NCBI GenBank assembly: GCA_937967805.1
Contig: CALBTC010000435.1
Span: 1-6,856, forward strand
Length of the DNA: 6,856 nt
Direction of reading: 5' to 3'
DNA from: an uncultured Anaerolineaceae bacterium
GTDB taxonomy: Bacteria > Chloroflexota > Anaerolineae > Promineifilales > Promineifilaceae
Both the position numbers and the translations under genes were made by a program. The notes beneath the pieces were generated by a model. The model worked only from the letters and a program-made list of their open reading frames with translations, did no database searches and was not told the origin of the DNA. Positions 1 through 5,845 of the stretch are shown one piece after another (position 1 is the stretch's first letter; the number at the start of each line of letters is the position of its first letter).

Positions 1-1910
1 TTGAGCTGTAAAACAGCCAGGGGCAGCTCACGCAGCTGCTGTTGGTAAATTGCCAGGGCTTCTGTGTCATTTTCCACCTGGGCCTCATGAAGTAAATGAT
101 TCACCTCACTAAGCAATTGTCTGACCTTCGCCAGACGCCAGTCAAGTACAGATAAAACAAGTGTATCGGCAATACGCTCAAGCTCTGTTTCTGGTGATTG
201 GGGTAATGTCAGCAAGAACTTCAACCGATCCTGAAGCGTCTTCTCTAGACTATCCCACAATTCATCAATCGTGACAACCGGTGTCAAGGTGATCAACTGG
301 TACATTTGTCGCATGATGGCCCGGTCTTCAGCCAGTAAAAAATCTTCGTCCGTCACCTGCGGCTGCCCACATTCTCCCAGTTTCTGGTTCACCCGCAAAA
401 TCACCTGGGGGAAACGGACACAGTGATGCAAAAAATCAGACTGGCGCAGGTCGGCAGCCAGGGGATTCAAGCCAGACTGCCCTTTACGCGGTACGGTGGC
501 CCAGCCGACGTGCGCTTTTGGCTGCACCGGTTTGGCCGCCTGGCTCATCTTGGCGGCCTGATGCGGCTTCACCGGCAGGCGAATCTGGCGCAGCGCCCGT
601 TCATCAATTCTTAATGCCCGCGCCAATTGCTGCCAGTAATGATCCCGCTCGATGGGGTCTTGAATATCTTTGATGAGCGGCAGGACCTGCTGGGCAACGG
701 CCGTTTTCCCTTTGGCATCATTCATATCCAGTCCAGCAGTCGCCACCGCAATCACGTAAGCCACCACCGGTTTGGCCTGGGCCACCAGTTTGGTCCACTC
801 CTCCGGGCTTTCCCGAATAATGTTGTCCGGATCTTTGCCTTCTGGCAGGGTCATCACGCGGATGTCTGCCTGCAGCCGGCCCTCATGCTGCACCAGGCCG
901 TGGGCATCGAACTTCACCTCCGCTTCCCGATCCAGCGTTTCGCGGGCGACCTGCAAGCTGCGCAAGGTGGCTTTGGCCCCGGCAGCATCGGCGTCCAGCG
1001 CCAACACAAACTGCTTGGTGTACCGCTTCAGCAGCCTGAGCTGCTGCTCCGTCAGCGCCGTGCCCATCTGGGCCACTACGTTGCGGAAGCCGGCCTGCCA
1101 CGCCTGCATCACGTCCATGTACCCTTCCACGATCACCGCCTGCCGCGCTTCCCGAATGGCCCGTTTGGCCCCGTCCAGCCCATAGAGCAAATGGCTTTTA
1201 TCGAACAGGTCGGTCTGCGGCGAATTGAGGTACTTGGGGATGCCGTCTTTTTCCAATGTGCGTGCGCCGAAACCGACGATACGGCCGTCTACATCCCGAA
1301 TCGGTATCATCAGCCGGTTGCGAAAGCGGTCGTACTTGGTGCCTTTGTCTGGGTTTTCCGTCAGCAGCCCGGCGTCCAGCAGTTCCTGGTCGCTGTAACC
1401 CTGCATATTAAAATGGGAACGGCAAGCATCCCAGGAGTCCAGGGCAAAACCGAGGGCAAACTGTTCAATCGTTTCCTCGTTCAAACCGCGCCGTGCCACG
1501 TACTGCCGGGCCGCTTCCCCCTGTGGTGCGTACAAAAAGAGCTGGTGAAAATAATCGGCAGCGGCTTGCAGCAGGCCCGCTTGTTTGTTGTGGGCAGCGC
1601 GCTTCTCTTTATCGACCGGCTTTTCTTCTTCCAGCGTCACCCCGGCCCGCTGCGCCATATTTCTGAGCGCCTCTTTAAATTCCCAGCCTTCCTTTTTCAT
1701 AACAAAGGAAAAGAGATCGCCGCCTTCGGCGCAGGCGCCAAAACAGCGCCAGGTTTGGGTTTCGGGAAAAACAAAAAAGGCCGGGGTGCGGGTGTTTTGG
1801 TGGAAGGGGCAAAAGCCGGCGTAATTCCGCCCTGAGCGGCGCAATGAAACGCTTTCAGAGATGATATCCACTATATCGAGCCGGCTTTTAATATCTTCAG
1901 TAACGGTCAT
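1..1910 (-). CDS. dnaG: DNA primase DnaG (C-terminus cut by window edge)
   Basis: Synthesises the short RNA primers that start DNA replication and works with the replicative helicase. Translating the minus strand from the ATG at 1910 gives 636 uninterrupted residues to the window edge, close to the usual full length of about 600-650, so only the end is missing. In order: a CHC2 zinc finger (C34, H37, C56, C60), the primase core with the basic stretch KYDRFRNRLMIPIRD at 192-206, the TOPRIM fold with EGYMD at 262-266 and LDADAAG at 305-311 (metal-binding E262, D306, D308; E. coli equivalents E265, D309, D311), and a C-terminal helical region that should bind helicase. The zinc finger has C-x3-C (CFGAC) at its second pair where E. 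coli has C-x2-C. The start fits the family (MTVTEDIKSRLDIVDIISE). No strong Shine-Dalgarno is visible, and a good -10 box lies about 40 bases upstream. Identification is certain. Confidence 0.97.
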   Translation of the reverse strand, partial: MTVTEDIKSRLDIVDIISESVSLRRSGRNYAGFCPFHQNTRTPAFFVFPETQTWRCFGACAEGGDLFSFVMKKEGWEFKEALRNMAQRAGVTLEEEKPVDKEKRAAHNKQAGLLQAAADYFHQLFLYAPQGEAARQYVARRGLNEETIEQFALGFALDSWDACRSHFNMQGYSDQELLDAGLLTENPDKGTKYDRFRNRLMIPIRDVDGRIVGFGARTLEKDGIPKYLNSPQTDLFDKSHLLYGLDGAKRAIREARQAVIVEGYMDVMQAWQAGFRNVVAQMGTALTEQQLRLLKRYTKQFVLALDADAAGAKATLRSLQVARETLDREAEVKFDAHGLVQHEGRLQADIRVMTLPEGKDPDNIIRESPEEWTKLVAQAKPVVAYVIAVATAGLDMNDAKGKTAVAQQVLPLIKDIQDPIERDHYWQQLARALRIDERALRQIRLPVKPHQAAKMSQAAKPVQPKAHVGWATVPRKGQSGLNPLAADLRQSDFLHHCVRFPQVILRVNQKLGECGQPQVTDEDFLLAEDRAIMRQMYQLITLTPVVTIDELWDSLEKTLQDRLKFLLTLPQSPETELERIADTLVLSVLDWRLAKVRQLLSEVNHLLHEAQVENDTEALAIYQQQLRELPLAVLQL

Positions 1911-1947
1911 AGGGCCTACAACAGAACTTGGTCGGACAACTGGGTAA

Positions 1948-1953
1948 ATTATA
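1948..1953 (-). promoter_or_regulatory. Probable dnaG promoter (-10 box)
   Basis: The minus strand reads a perfect TATAAT here, 37 bases upstream of the dnaG ATG, which predicts a 5' leader of about 30 bases. The -35 position at 17-18 bp spacing (TAGAAC/TTAGAA) is weak. It lies between the terminator of the upstream gene and dnaG, so dnaG probably has its own promoter. Confidence 0.55.
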
Positions 1954-2021
1954 CCGTAGACCTTACAAATGTTCTAAATAATGGTGGGGGAACGGCCGTA
2001 ATATTTACGACAATCTAACGT

Positions 2022-2057
2022 GAAGAAAAAGAGGCACCCTGCTGCACAGGATGCCTC
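2022..2057 (-). terminator. Intrinsic terminator after the DUF4397 gene
   Basis: On the minus strand the arms GAGGCATCCTG (2057-2047) and CAGGGTGCCTC (2041-2031) form an 11-bp stem with one G-U pair around a 5-base loop, followed at once by TTTTTCTTC. On the plus strand the same position is a C-A mismatch and no T-run follows, so the signal is specific to minus-strand transcription. It ends the DUF4397 transcript 127 bases after its stop codon. Confidence 0.85.
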
Positions 2058-2073
2058 TCACAAAGTAAGGAAC

Positions 2074-2159
2074 CTGTGGAGGAGTCAGGCATCCTCAGAT
2101 GCCGGTTGCATACTTCGACTGCGCTCAGCACAAGCTTGAGAATGCTCCCTCCTCCACAG
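2074..2159. repeat. Nested inverted repeat containing a dispersed-repeat-like core
   Basis: The outer arms CTGTGGAGGAG (2074-2084) and CTCCTCCACAG (2149-2159) are perfect 11-bp inverted copies about 64 bases apart. Inside, GGCAT (2088-2092) and ATGCC (2099-2103) form a small hairpin. Next to it is a core reading CTTCGACTGCGCTCAGC at 2113-2129, which resembles short dispersed repeats I recall from intergenic regions of environmental bacterial genomes; that resemblance is from memory. The element sits between the DUF4397 stop codon and the terminator, so it would be transcribed as a structured 3' untranslated region. It could be a miniature mobile element or a transcript-stability structure. 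Confidence 0.5.
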
Positions 2160-2183
2160 AGGCAGTTTCATTTGCTCTCGGAT

Positions 2184-3494
2184 TTAGCTACCGGGAGATG
2201 GCAAGCGAACCGACTGCACCAATACGGTGAAGCTGCCGTCATCCAAAGAGCCAACCGCATACACAAAATAGGCAAAGCCAGGATCCAGGCTCAGATCGGC
2301 CGGGCCAAAGACGACGGTGTCGGTGCCTGCCGGCTGGATGGTGGCCAGGTAGTTGTTGCGCGGAACCTCTAGCTGCACTTCGTTCGGGTTGCTTAGCCCT
2401 TCAGCCGTACCCACAAAGTCACCCGTGCGACGGTCGAATAAGGAGACGTCAACGGTGGGGGCTGCGGCCGTGTGGCGCACTACCAGGCGGCTTAAGCCGC
2501 GGTCAATTTCAGAAACGTCATTCACAAAGACGGAGAGCGTCGGTGCACCGGCTTCCGTCAGGTGGGCCACGATGGAGGCATTAGCCCCACCGGGCAGGAA
2601 GGCGGAACCGGCAATGGCCGGCGGTCCAGCGGTCGGGTCAGCGCCCGCCGGGTAAATTTCGATGTCATAGTTGCCTTCAGGCAGGGTCAGCGGATCGGTA
2701 ACTGTGTAGGGGGCAAAGTTGGGTAGGGCCAAACCACCGTTCACGTACACGTCAACCGTCAGGCCAGGGACGCCGTGAATCACGGTCACATCACCTACGG
2801 GAATAGCGTCCAGGTCAATCGTTTGTACCAGCAGTTGGAAACTACCATCAGCTAGCGAACCCACGGCATAGATAATGTAGGAGCGATCAAACTTGGGATT
2901 GAGCCAGAAGCGAGCCGGGCCAGCCACCACGTCATCGGTGCCGGCAGGCAGAATGGAGGCAAAGTACAAACCGGTACCTACCTCAACTTGAGCTTCTTCT
3001 GGGTTGCTCAGCCCTTCAATTTTGCCAATTTCATCACTTTTATAGGTGAGGGCAACGTCAACTGTGGGGGCAGCGGCCGTATGGCGCACAACCACCCGAG
3101 CATCCCCTTCATTAATAGCCGACGTGTCATTGACAAAAACAGAAAGGGTTGGTGCCCCAGCTTCCGTCAGATGGGCCACGATCGAAGCGTTGGCTCCGGC
3201 GGGCAGCGTAGTGGAACCGGCAATGGCTGGATCGCTGGCATCAGGATCCGCACCGGCCGGATAAATTTCGATATCGTAATCACCGGCGGACAAGGTAAGC
3301 GGGTCTGTGACGGTGTATGGCTCAAAATCGGGCAGGGCCAAACCGCCATTGACGTAGACATCAACCGTCAGGCCAGGCACGCCATGTACCACAGTGACGG
3401 TACCGGTATCGGCTTCTTCATCGGCCGCAACCCAGGCAGCGGTGGTCAGGAACAGCGCCATCAAGGCAAAAATAAGCAATTTAACTTTTTTCAT
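2184..3494 (-). CDS. Secreted protein with two DUF4397 units
   Basis: A 436-residue exported protein of unknown biochemical function. It starts with a clear signal peptide (MKKVKLLIFALMALFL, with a likely cut after AWVAA near residue 24). The rest is two tandem DUF4397 units at about 33-228 and 236-430. Both begin with VHGVPGLTVDVYVNGG-type sequence (HGVPG at 39 and 240), carry YPAGADP, and contain a VVRHTAAAPTVDV segment at the start of a second half. DUF4397 proteins are generally extracytoplasmic beta-rich domains, probably surface or adhesion modules. No transmembrane anchor, LPXTG motif or lipobox is visible, so the protein is probably released or held non-covalently. The start is fixed by the Shine-Dalgarno AGGAG (3502-3506), seven bases before the ATG. 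It has its own terminator and a long leader, and lies directly downstream of the ECF sigma/anti-sigma pair, which could control it; that is inference. Confidence 0.9.
   Translation of the reverse strand: MKKVKLLIFALMALFLTTAAWVAADEEADTGTVTVVHGVPGLTVDVYVNGGLALPDFEPYTVTDPLTLSAGDYDIEIYPAGADPDASDPAIAGSTTLPAGANASIVAHLTEAGAPTLSVFVNDTSAINEGDARVVVRHTAAAPTVDVALTYKSDEIGKIEGLSNPEEAQVEVGTGLYFASILPAGTDDVVAGPARFWLNPKFDRSYIIYAVGSLADGSFQLLVQTIDLDAIPVGDVTVIHGVPGLTVDVYVNGGLALPNFAPYTVTDPLTLPEGNYDIEIYPAGADPTAGPPAIAGSAFLPGGANASIVAHLTEAGAPTLSVFVNDVSEIDRGLSRLVVRHTAAAPTVDVSLFDRRTGDFVGTAEGLSNPNEVQLEVPRNNYLATIQPAGTDTVVFGPADLSLDPGFAYFVYAVGSLDDGSFTVLVQSVRLPSPGS
2205..3398 (-). repeat. Tandem internal duplication in the DUF4397 gene
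   Basis: Codons for residues 33-228 (3398-2811) and 236-430 (2789-2205) are homologous in protein and visibly in DNA, for example around 2741-2770 and 3341-3380, where both copies read GTCAACCGTCAGGCCAGG or nearly so. Conservation is highest in the first half of each unit and lower in the second, as expected for an old duplication under selection. Confidence 0.8.
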
Positions 3495-3506
3495 TGTTTT
3501 TCTCCT

Positions 3507-3868
3507 GTTGTGTGATTTTTGTTTCTGAAATTGTTCTTTTCTAAGCTTTTTTATTGTTGGTTGGATTTTGTTCAGGTTGGTTCATTGCTGGGCGAGCGCA
3601 TCACCTCCATCGCTTAGATTTTTGGGACCACAAGCAGCGGGCAGCGTTAAGAGAACTCCCAGGGAGCCGGATTTGTGCCATTTTTTCATTCAGCTTGTGG
3701 AAATGTTTCTTCTGTTTTTCTGCTACTAAATACGAAGCTGGCTTTGTTTTGTACGTATCGAAATTAGACAAATTATTTGCAACACCTTTACAAATTAGCC
3801 AGTTCACTCAGAATTACGAACTTGTTCAGGTTTTGTACTTGTTTAATTTGGAAATTGGGGGAATTGGC
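3507..3868. other. Long AT-rich leader region upstream of the DUF4397 gene
   Basis: About 360 bases with no convincing gene on either strand. It must hold the promoter of the DUF4397 gene, but I find no confident -35/-10 pair. The 11-base word TTGTTCAGGTT occurs twice (3568-3578 and 3822-3832). On the minus strand the part from about 3690 to 3570 is richer in G and C and can fold locally, for example AGCG/CGCT around 3615-3596. The only intact signal close to the gene is its Shine-Dalgarno at 3502-3506. Confidence 0.4.
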
Positions 3869-3896
3869 AAAAAAAAGACGCTTGGGGAAAGCGTCT
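3869..3896 (-). terminator. Intrinsic terminator after the anti-sigma gene
   Basis: On the minus strand AGACGCTT (3896-3889) and AAGCGTCT (3883-3876) form a perfect 8-bp stem with a 5-base loop (TCCCC), followed by an uninterrupted run of T (3876-3869). It lies 131 bases after the anti-sigma stop codon and ends the sigma/anti-sigma operon, separating it from the DUF4397 gene. Confidence 0.9.
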
Positions 3897-3920
3897 CTGG
3901 AAAAATTATTTCAGGAATAA

Positions 3921-4015
3921 AGATTTCTCACTTCGTTACTCAGAAACAAGGCCATTTAGATGCCGTTTCTTTACTCATAGAACGCCGTGCGCGGTGTGGC
4001 CGCTTTCGAAATGAC
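3921..4015. repeat. Repeat-like sequence in the 3' untranslated region of the anti-sigma gene
   Basis: The segment starts AGATTTCTCACTTCGTT (3921-3937) and ends TTCGAAATGACA (4005-4016). These two pieces read like the ends of a short dispersed repeat I recall from other environmental genomes, in which the two parts are adjacent. Here about 67 bases separate them, including a hairpin with arms GAAAC..GGC and GCCGTTTC (3942-3969) and two similar words, TTACTCAGAAAC and TTACTCATAGAAC. It lies between the stop codon of the anti-sigma gene and its terminator. The match to a repeat family is from memory. Confidence 0.35.
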
Positions 4016-4027
4016 AATTGAGGGTTG

Positions 4028-5056
4028 CTAGTTAATGTTACCCAGCAGCACGATGTCGCCGGTGCGCTGGACGCTGCCGCCTTCCGGCTCTATGGAAACA
4101 CCGACGGCATCGAAGGATTGCAGCGGTTCGCTGGAGTGCACCAGCAGCACACCCTCCCCTTCCGTATCAACGCGGAAGGTTTCGGCCGTTTCGTGTTCCG
4201 TGCCGCGAATAAGCAGAACTTGGTAGACAGAATCTTCCGGCAGCGCCGGCATCCCATCTACAATAAGCAACGCCGTATTGGAGTCAGGATCGACCACAAG
4301 CTGGGCCGACGCCCCTGGCTGCTCTTCGGTCCCCGGCAGCGTCACGGCGTAAACGTCTGAGGAGTCAAAAGGCTGGTTGGCGATGATCTCAGCAATTTCG
4401 GCTTCCAAGGAAGTGCTATAGGTTTCCAGCTCGGCCAAATCGGCGGTTGCCTGCGCCAGGTCGGCTTGCAGGCTGTTGTTGGCGGCAATGAGTTCCGCGT
4501 TATTTTGGGCCAGGTCGTCGATTTGCTGGTCCAGGGCTTGATTAGCCGCTTGCAGTTCAGCCACGCGGGCGGTGAGGGTCAGGTTTTCGTTGGCCAGGGC
4601 ATCAAAGTCGGTGCGCAGGCTGCTGTTGTCGGATGTGAGCTGCTGCACATCCTGATTCAACTCTTGAACCTGGTTGTTGAGTGATAGTCCCCAGATGAGG
4701 AGGAGCACGGCCGTTCCCAAACTAACGGCCGTTACCAGCGGCAAACTAAAAAAGGCGCGAATCTGGTCCCAAAGGGTTGGTTGAGGTGGTGGGGTGGATA
4801 CGGCCGTGCGCCGCGCCGGCTCCGCCTGAGGTGCCAAATCCGCCGCCACGCGAGCAAACAGCGCCGCCTCCGCTTCGGGCGAGGGATCTACCGGAGGTGC
4901 GGTATACGGCAGCAGGGCCACTGCCGCGTACGCCTCCTCCAGCAAAGCGACGGCCTGCGGATGTTCAGCGAGATATGCTTCTACTTCAGCTTCTTCTTCG
5001 GGCGACAGCCCGCCTAACGCATAAACAGCGAGCAGTTCCTCAATTTGCTCGTTCAT
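4028..5056 (-). CDS. RskA-like membrane anti-sigma factor with long coiled coil
   Basis: Predicted to hold the adjacent ECF sigma factor inactive at the membrane until an envelope signal arrives. The 342 residues comprise a cytoplasmic anti-sigma domain at about 1-50 (LLAVYALGGLSPEEEAEVEAY), a proline-rich linker (52-94), one membrane segment (about 105-123), a long coiled coil (about 125-227; repeated LNQDVQQL, LQAANQALDQQIDDL type sequence), and a C-terminal RskA domain (about 232-340, with VDGMPALPEDSVYQVLLI and VSIEPEGGSVQRTGDIVLLG). There is no cysteine anywhere, so it lacks the HxxxCxxC zinc site of ZAS anti-sigmas, as RskA does. Mycobacterial RskA is about 230 residues; the coiled coil explains the extra length. 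I chose the ATG at 5056 because GAGGA lies five bases before it; an in-frame TTG at 5068 overlaps that site. The gene starts one base after the sigma stop codon, so the two are translationally coupled. Confidence 0.9.
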   Translation of the reverse strand: MNEQIEELLAVYALGGLSPEEEAEVEAYLAEHPQAVALLEEAYAAVALLPYTAPPVDPSPEAEAALFARVAADLAPQAEPARRTAVSTPPPQPTLWDQIRAFFSLPLVTAVSLGTAVLLLIWGLSLNNQVQELNQDVQQLTSDNSSLRTDFDALANENLTLTARVAELQAANQALDQQIDDLAQNNAELIAANNSLQADLAQATADLAELETYSTSLEAEIAEIIANQPFDSSDVYAVTLPGTEEQPGASAQLVVDPDSNTALLIVDGMPALPEDSVYQVLLIRGTEHETAETFRVDTEGEGVLLVHSSEPLQSFDAVGVSIEPEGGSVQRTGDIVLLGNIN

Positions 5057-5057
5057 C

Positions 5058-5636
5058 TTAATCCTCAAATCCTTGCGCCTGCAAGGCTCGTTTTAGTTTA
5101 TCCAGGGCCAGTTTTGCCCTGGTGTTAATCGTGCCAAAGGGAATGTCATACTCCTGAGCAATCTGCCGCCGCGTTTTGCCCTGAAAATAGATCCATTCCA
5201 CCACGTCCCGCTGTTCCTCGGGTAAGGTCGTCATGGCGGCATGGACCTGTTCGTGCCGCAGCAGCGACAGCGCGGCATCGGCCACGTTGTGGTCAGCTTC
5301 ATAATGCGGGCTGGATTCAAACTGATCGTGATGCAAATCGGGTAGGGACTGCATCTTGATCTTTTGCCCCCGGCGTACAATGTCGATCGACAAGTTGCGC
5401 GCGATGCCAAACATCCAGTTGGGAAATGACCCCCGCTGCGTGTCAAATGAGGTCGCGTTGTTCCAGATGCGCCAAAACGTTTCCTGCATTACTTCTTCGG
5501 CCGCAGCCTGGTCCCGCAAAATTTTGTACGACAAACCCAAGACAGAACGCTTGTACCGTTCATACAAGGTTTTATAAGCAGCCATATCCTGTTTGATGAC
5601 CTGAGCCATAAGCTGCTCATCGCTTAATTCATTCAT
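5058..5636 (-). CDS. ECF (extracytoplasmic function) RNA polymerase sigma factor, SigK-like
   Basis: Directs RNA polymerase to a small set of promoters when released from its anti-sigma factor. The 192 residues fit the ECF family: region 2 at about 22-90 (LYERYKRSVLGLSYKIL, the EEVMQETFWRIW segment, and FPNWMFGIARNLSIDIVRR for -10 recognition and melting), a variable linker (92-128), and region 4 at about 130-185 with a helix-turn-helix (RRQIAQEYDIPFGTINTRAK) for the -35 element. No region 1 or 3 is present. Pairing with an RskA-type anti-sigma points to the SigK-like group. The start is the ATG at 5636, which matches the family's usual N-terminus, although its Shine-Dalgarno is poor; a second ATG four bases on is out of frame. 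An 8-bp inverted repeat lies just upstream. ECF genes are commonly autoregulated, but I cannot identify its own promoter with confidence. Confidence 0.95.
   Translation of the reverse strand: MNELSDEQLMAQVIKQDMAAYKTLYERYKRSVLGLSYKILRDQAAAEEVMQETFWRIWNNATSFDTQRGSFPNWMFGIARNLSIDIVRRGQKIKMQSLPDLHHDQFESSPHYEADHNVADAALSLLRHEQVHAAMTTLPEEQRDVVEWIYFQGKTRRQIAQEYDIPFGTINTRAKLALDKLKRALQAQGFED
5062..5066 (-). promoter_or_regulatory. Ribosome binding site that fixes the anti-sigma start
   Basis: GAGGA on the minus strand lies five bases before the ATG at 5056 and inside the last codons of the sigma gene. It supports that ATG over the upstream TTG at 5068, which is part of the same sequence, and points to tightly coupled, near-stoichiometric production of sigma and anti-sigma. 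Confidence 0.75.
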
Positions 5637-5658
5637 AACTCACTGAATGGTACAGCCT

Positions 5659-5686
5659 GCTTAACAGCTTTGAACAGATGTTAAGC
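5659..5686. promoter_or_regulatory. 8-bp inverted repeat upstream of the ECF sigma gene (possible operator)
   Basis: GCTTAACA (5659-5666) and TGTTAAGC (5679-5686) are perfect inverted copies separated by 12 bases, so the half-site centres are 20 bp apart, two turns of the helix. The repeat ends 23 bases before the sigma ATG. This geometry suits a dimeric DNA-binding regulator acting on the promoter; it could instead form a hairpin in the leader. Confidence 0.5.
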
Positions 5687-5744
5687 CACTGCTTTTAATT
5701 ACGGATACAGTTGTTTTTTGTACCTATCATTTTTCGCCTGGACC

Positions 5745-5840
5745 AAAAACCTCAAGCTCCGACAAATCGGCCAGTCGTTTGTGGCGCACGGCCGTATCCT
5801 CATCCATCACCAACACGTCATCAAAAAATTGGGGAATGGC
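5745..5840 (-). pseudogene. Decayed second copy of the glyS 3' end
   Basis: Minus-strand translation gives AIPQFFDDVLVMDEDTAVRH, then KRLADLSELEVF, which matches the end of the intact glyS at 6528 (AINRFFEDVLVMDEDTAVRH ... NRLA ... DLSELEGF). A 34-base stretch is identical (5779-5812 and 6604-6637). The copy lacks 39 bases between two CTGGCC words of the intact gene and has lost one G near the end, which removes the original stop. Similarity ends at the T-run before the glyS stop on one side and fades on the other near the toxin stop. A 40-codon open frame (5849-5727, GTG start overlapping the toxin stop) runs through it, but this is most simply a gene fragment, left by duplication or by integration at the glyS end. 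Confidence 0.85.
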
Positions 5841-5845
5841 CAATT

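Larger units (their letters stand above)
1911..2183. other. Non-coding stretch between the DUF4397 gene and dnaG
   Basis: No credible gene lies in these 273 bases. From right to left they hold the 3' untranslated part of the DUF4397 gene with a nested inverted repeat (2074-2159), an intrinsic terminator (2022-2057), one copy of the ACGGCCGT palindrome (1992-1999), and the dnaG -10 box (1948-1953). Confidence 0.7.

Noticed and set aside
627..1835. 402-codon open frame on the plus strand
   Set aside because: It lies wholly antisense to dnaG, whose frame is unbroken and carries all catalytic motifs. The plus-strand protein has no recognisable domain and is a shadow of biased codon use.
2184..3494. 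Sortase or lipoprotein anchoring of the DUF4397 protein
   Set aside because: There is no LPXTG-like motif, C-terminal hydrophobic tail or lipobox cysteine; the protein contains no cysteine in its signal region.
3570..3630. Fluoride-type riboswitch on the minus strand (GCGATGG followed by AATGAACC and ACCT)
   Set aside because: The start resembles the crcB motif, but the conserved pairing and the final element do not line up, and a secreted DUF4397 protein is not a known target.
3554..4021. 155-codon plus-strand frame in the long intergenic region
   Set aside because: It crosses a clear minus-strand terminator and repeat-like DNA. Its composition is not protein-like, and no ribosome binding site or domain is visible.
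4025..5061. Several plus-strand open frames of 63-111 codons opposite the anti-sigma gene
   Set aside because: They mirror codon bias in the anti-sigma gene, show no family features, and lack a ribosome binding site.
5057..5068. TTG at 5068 as start of the anti-sigma gene
   Set aside because: It falls within the Shine-Dalgarno sequence that serves the ATG at 5056, and would make the gene overlap the sigma gene without a ribosome site of its own.
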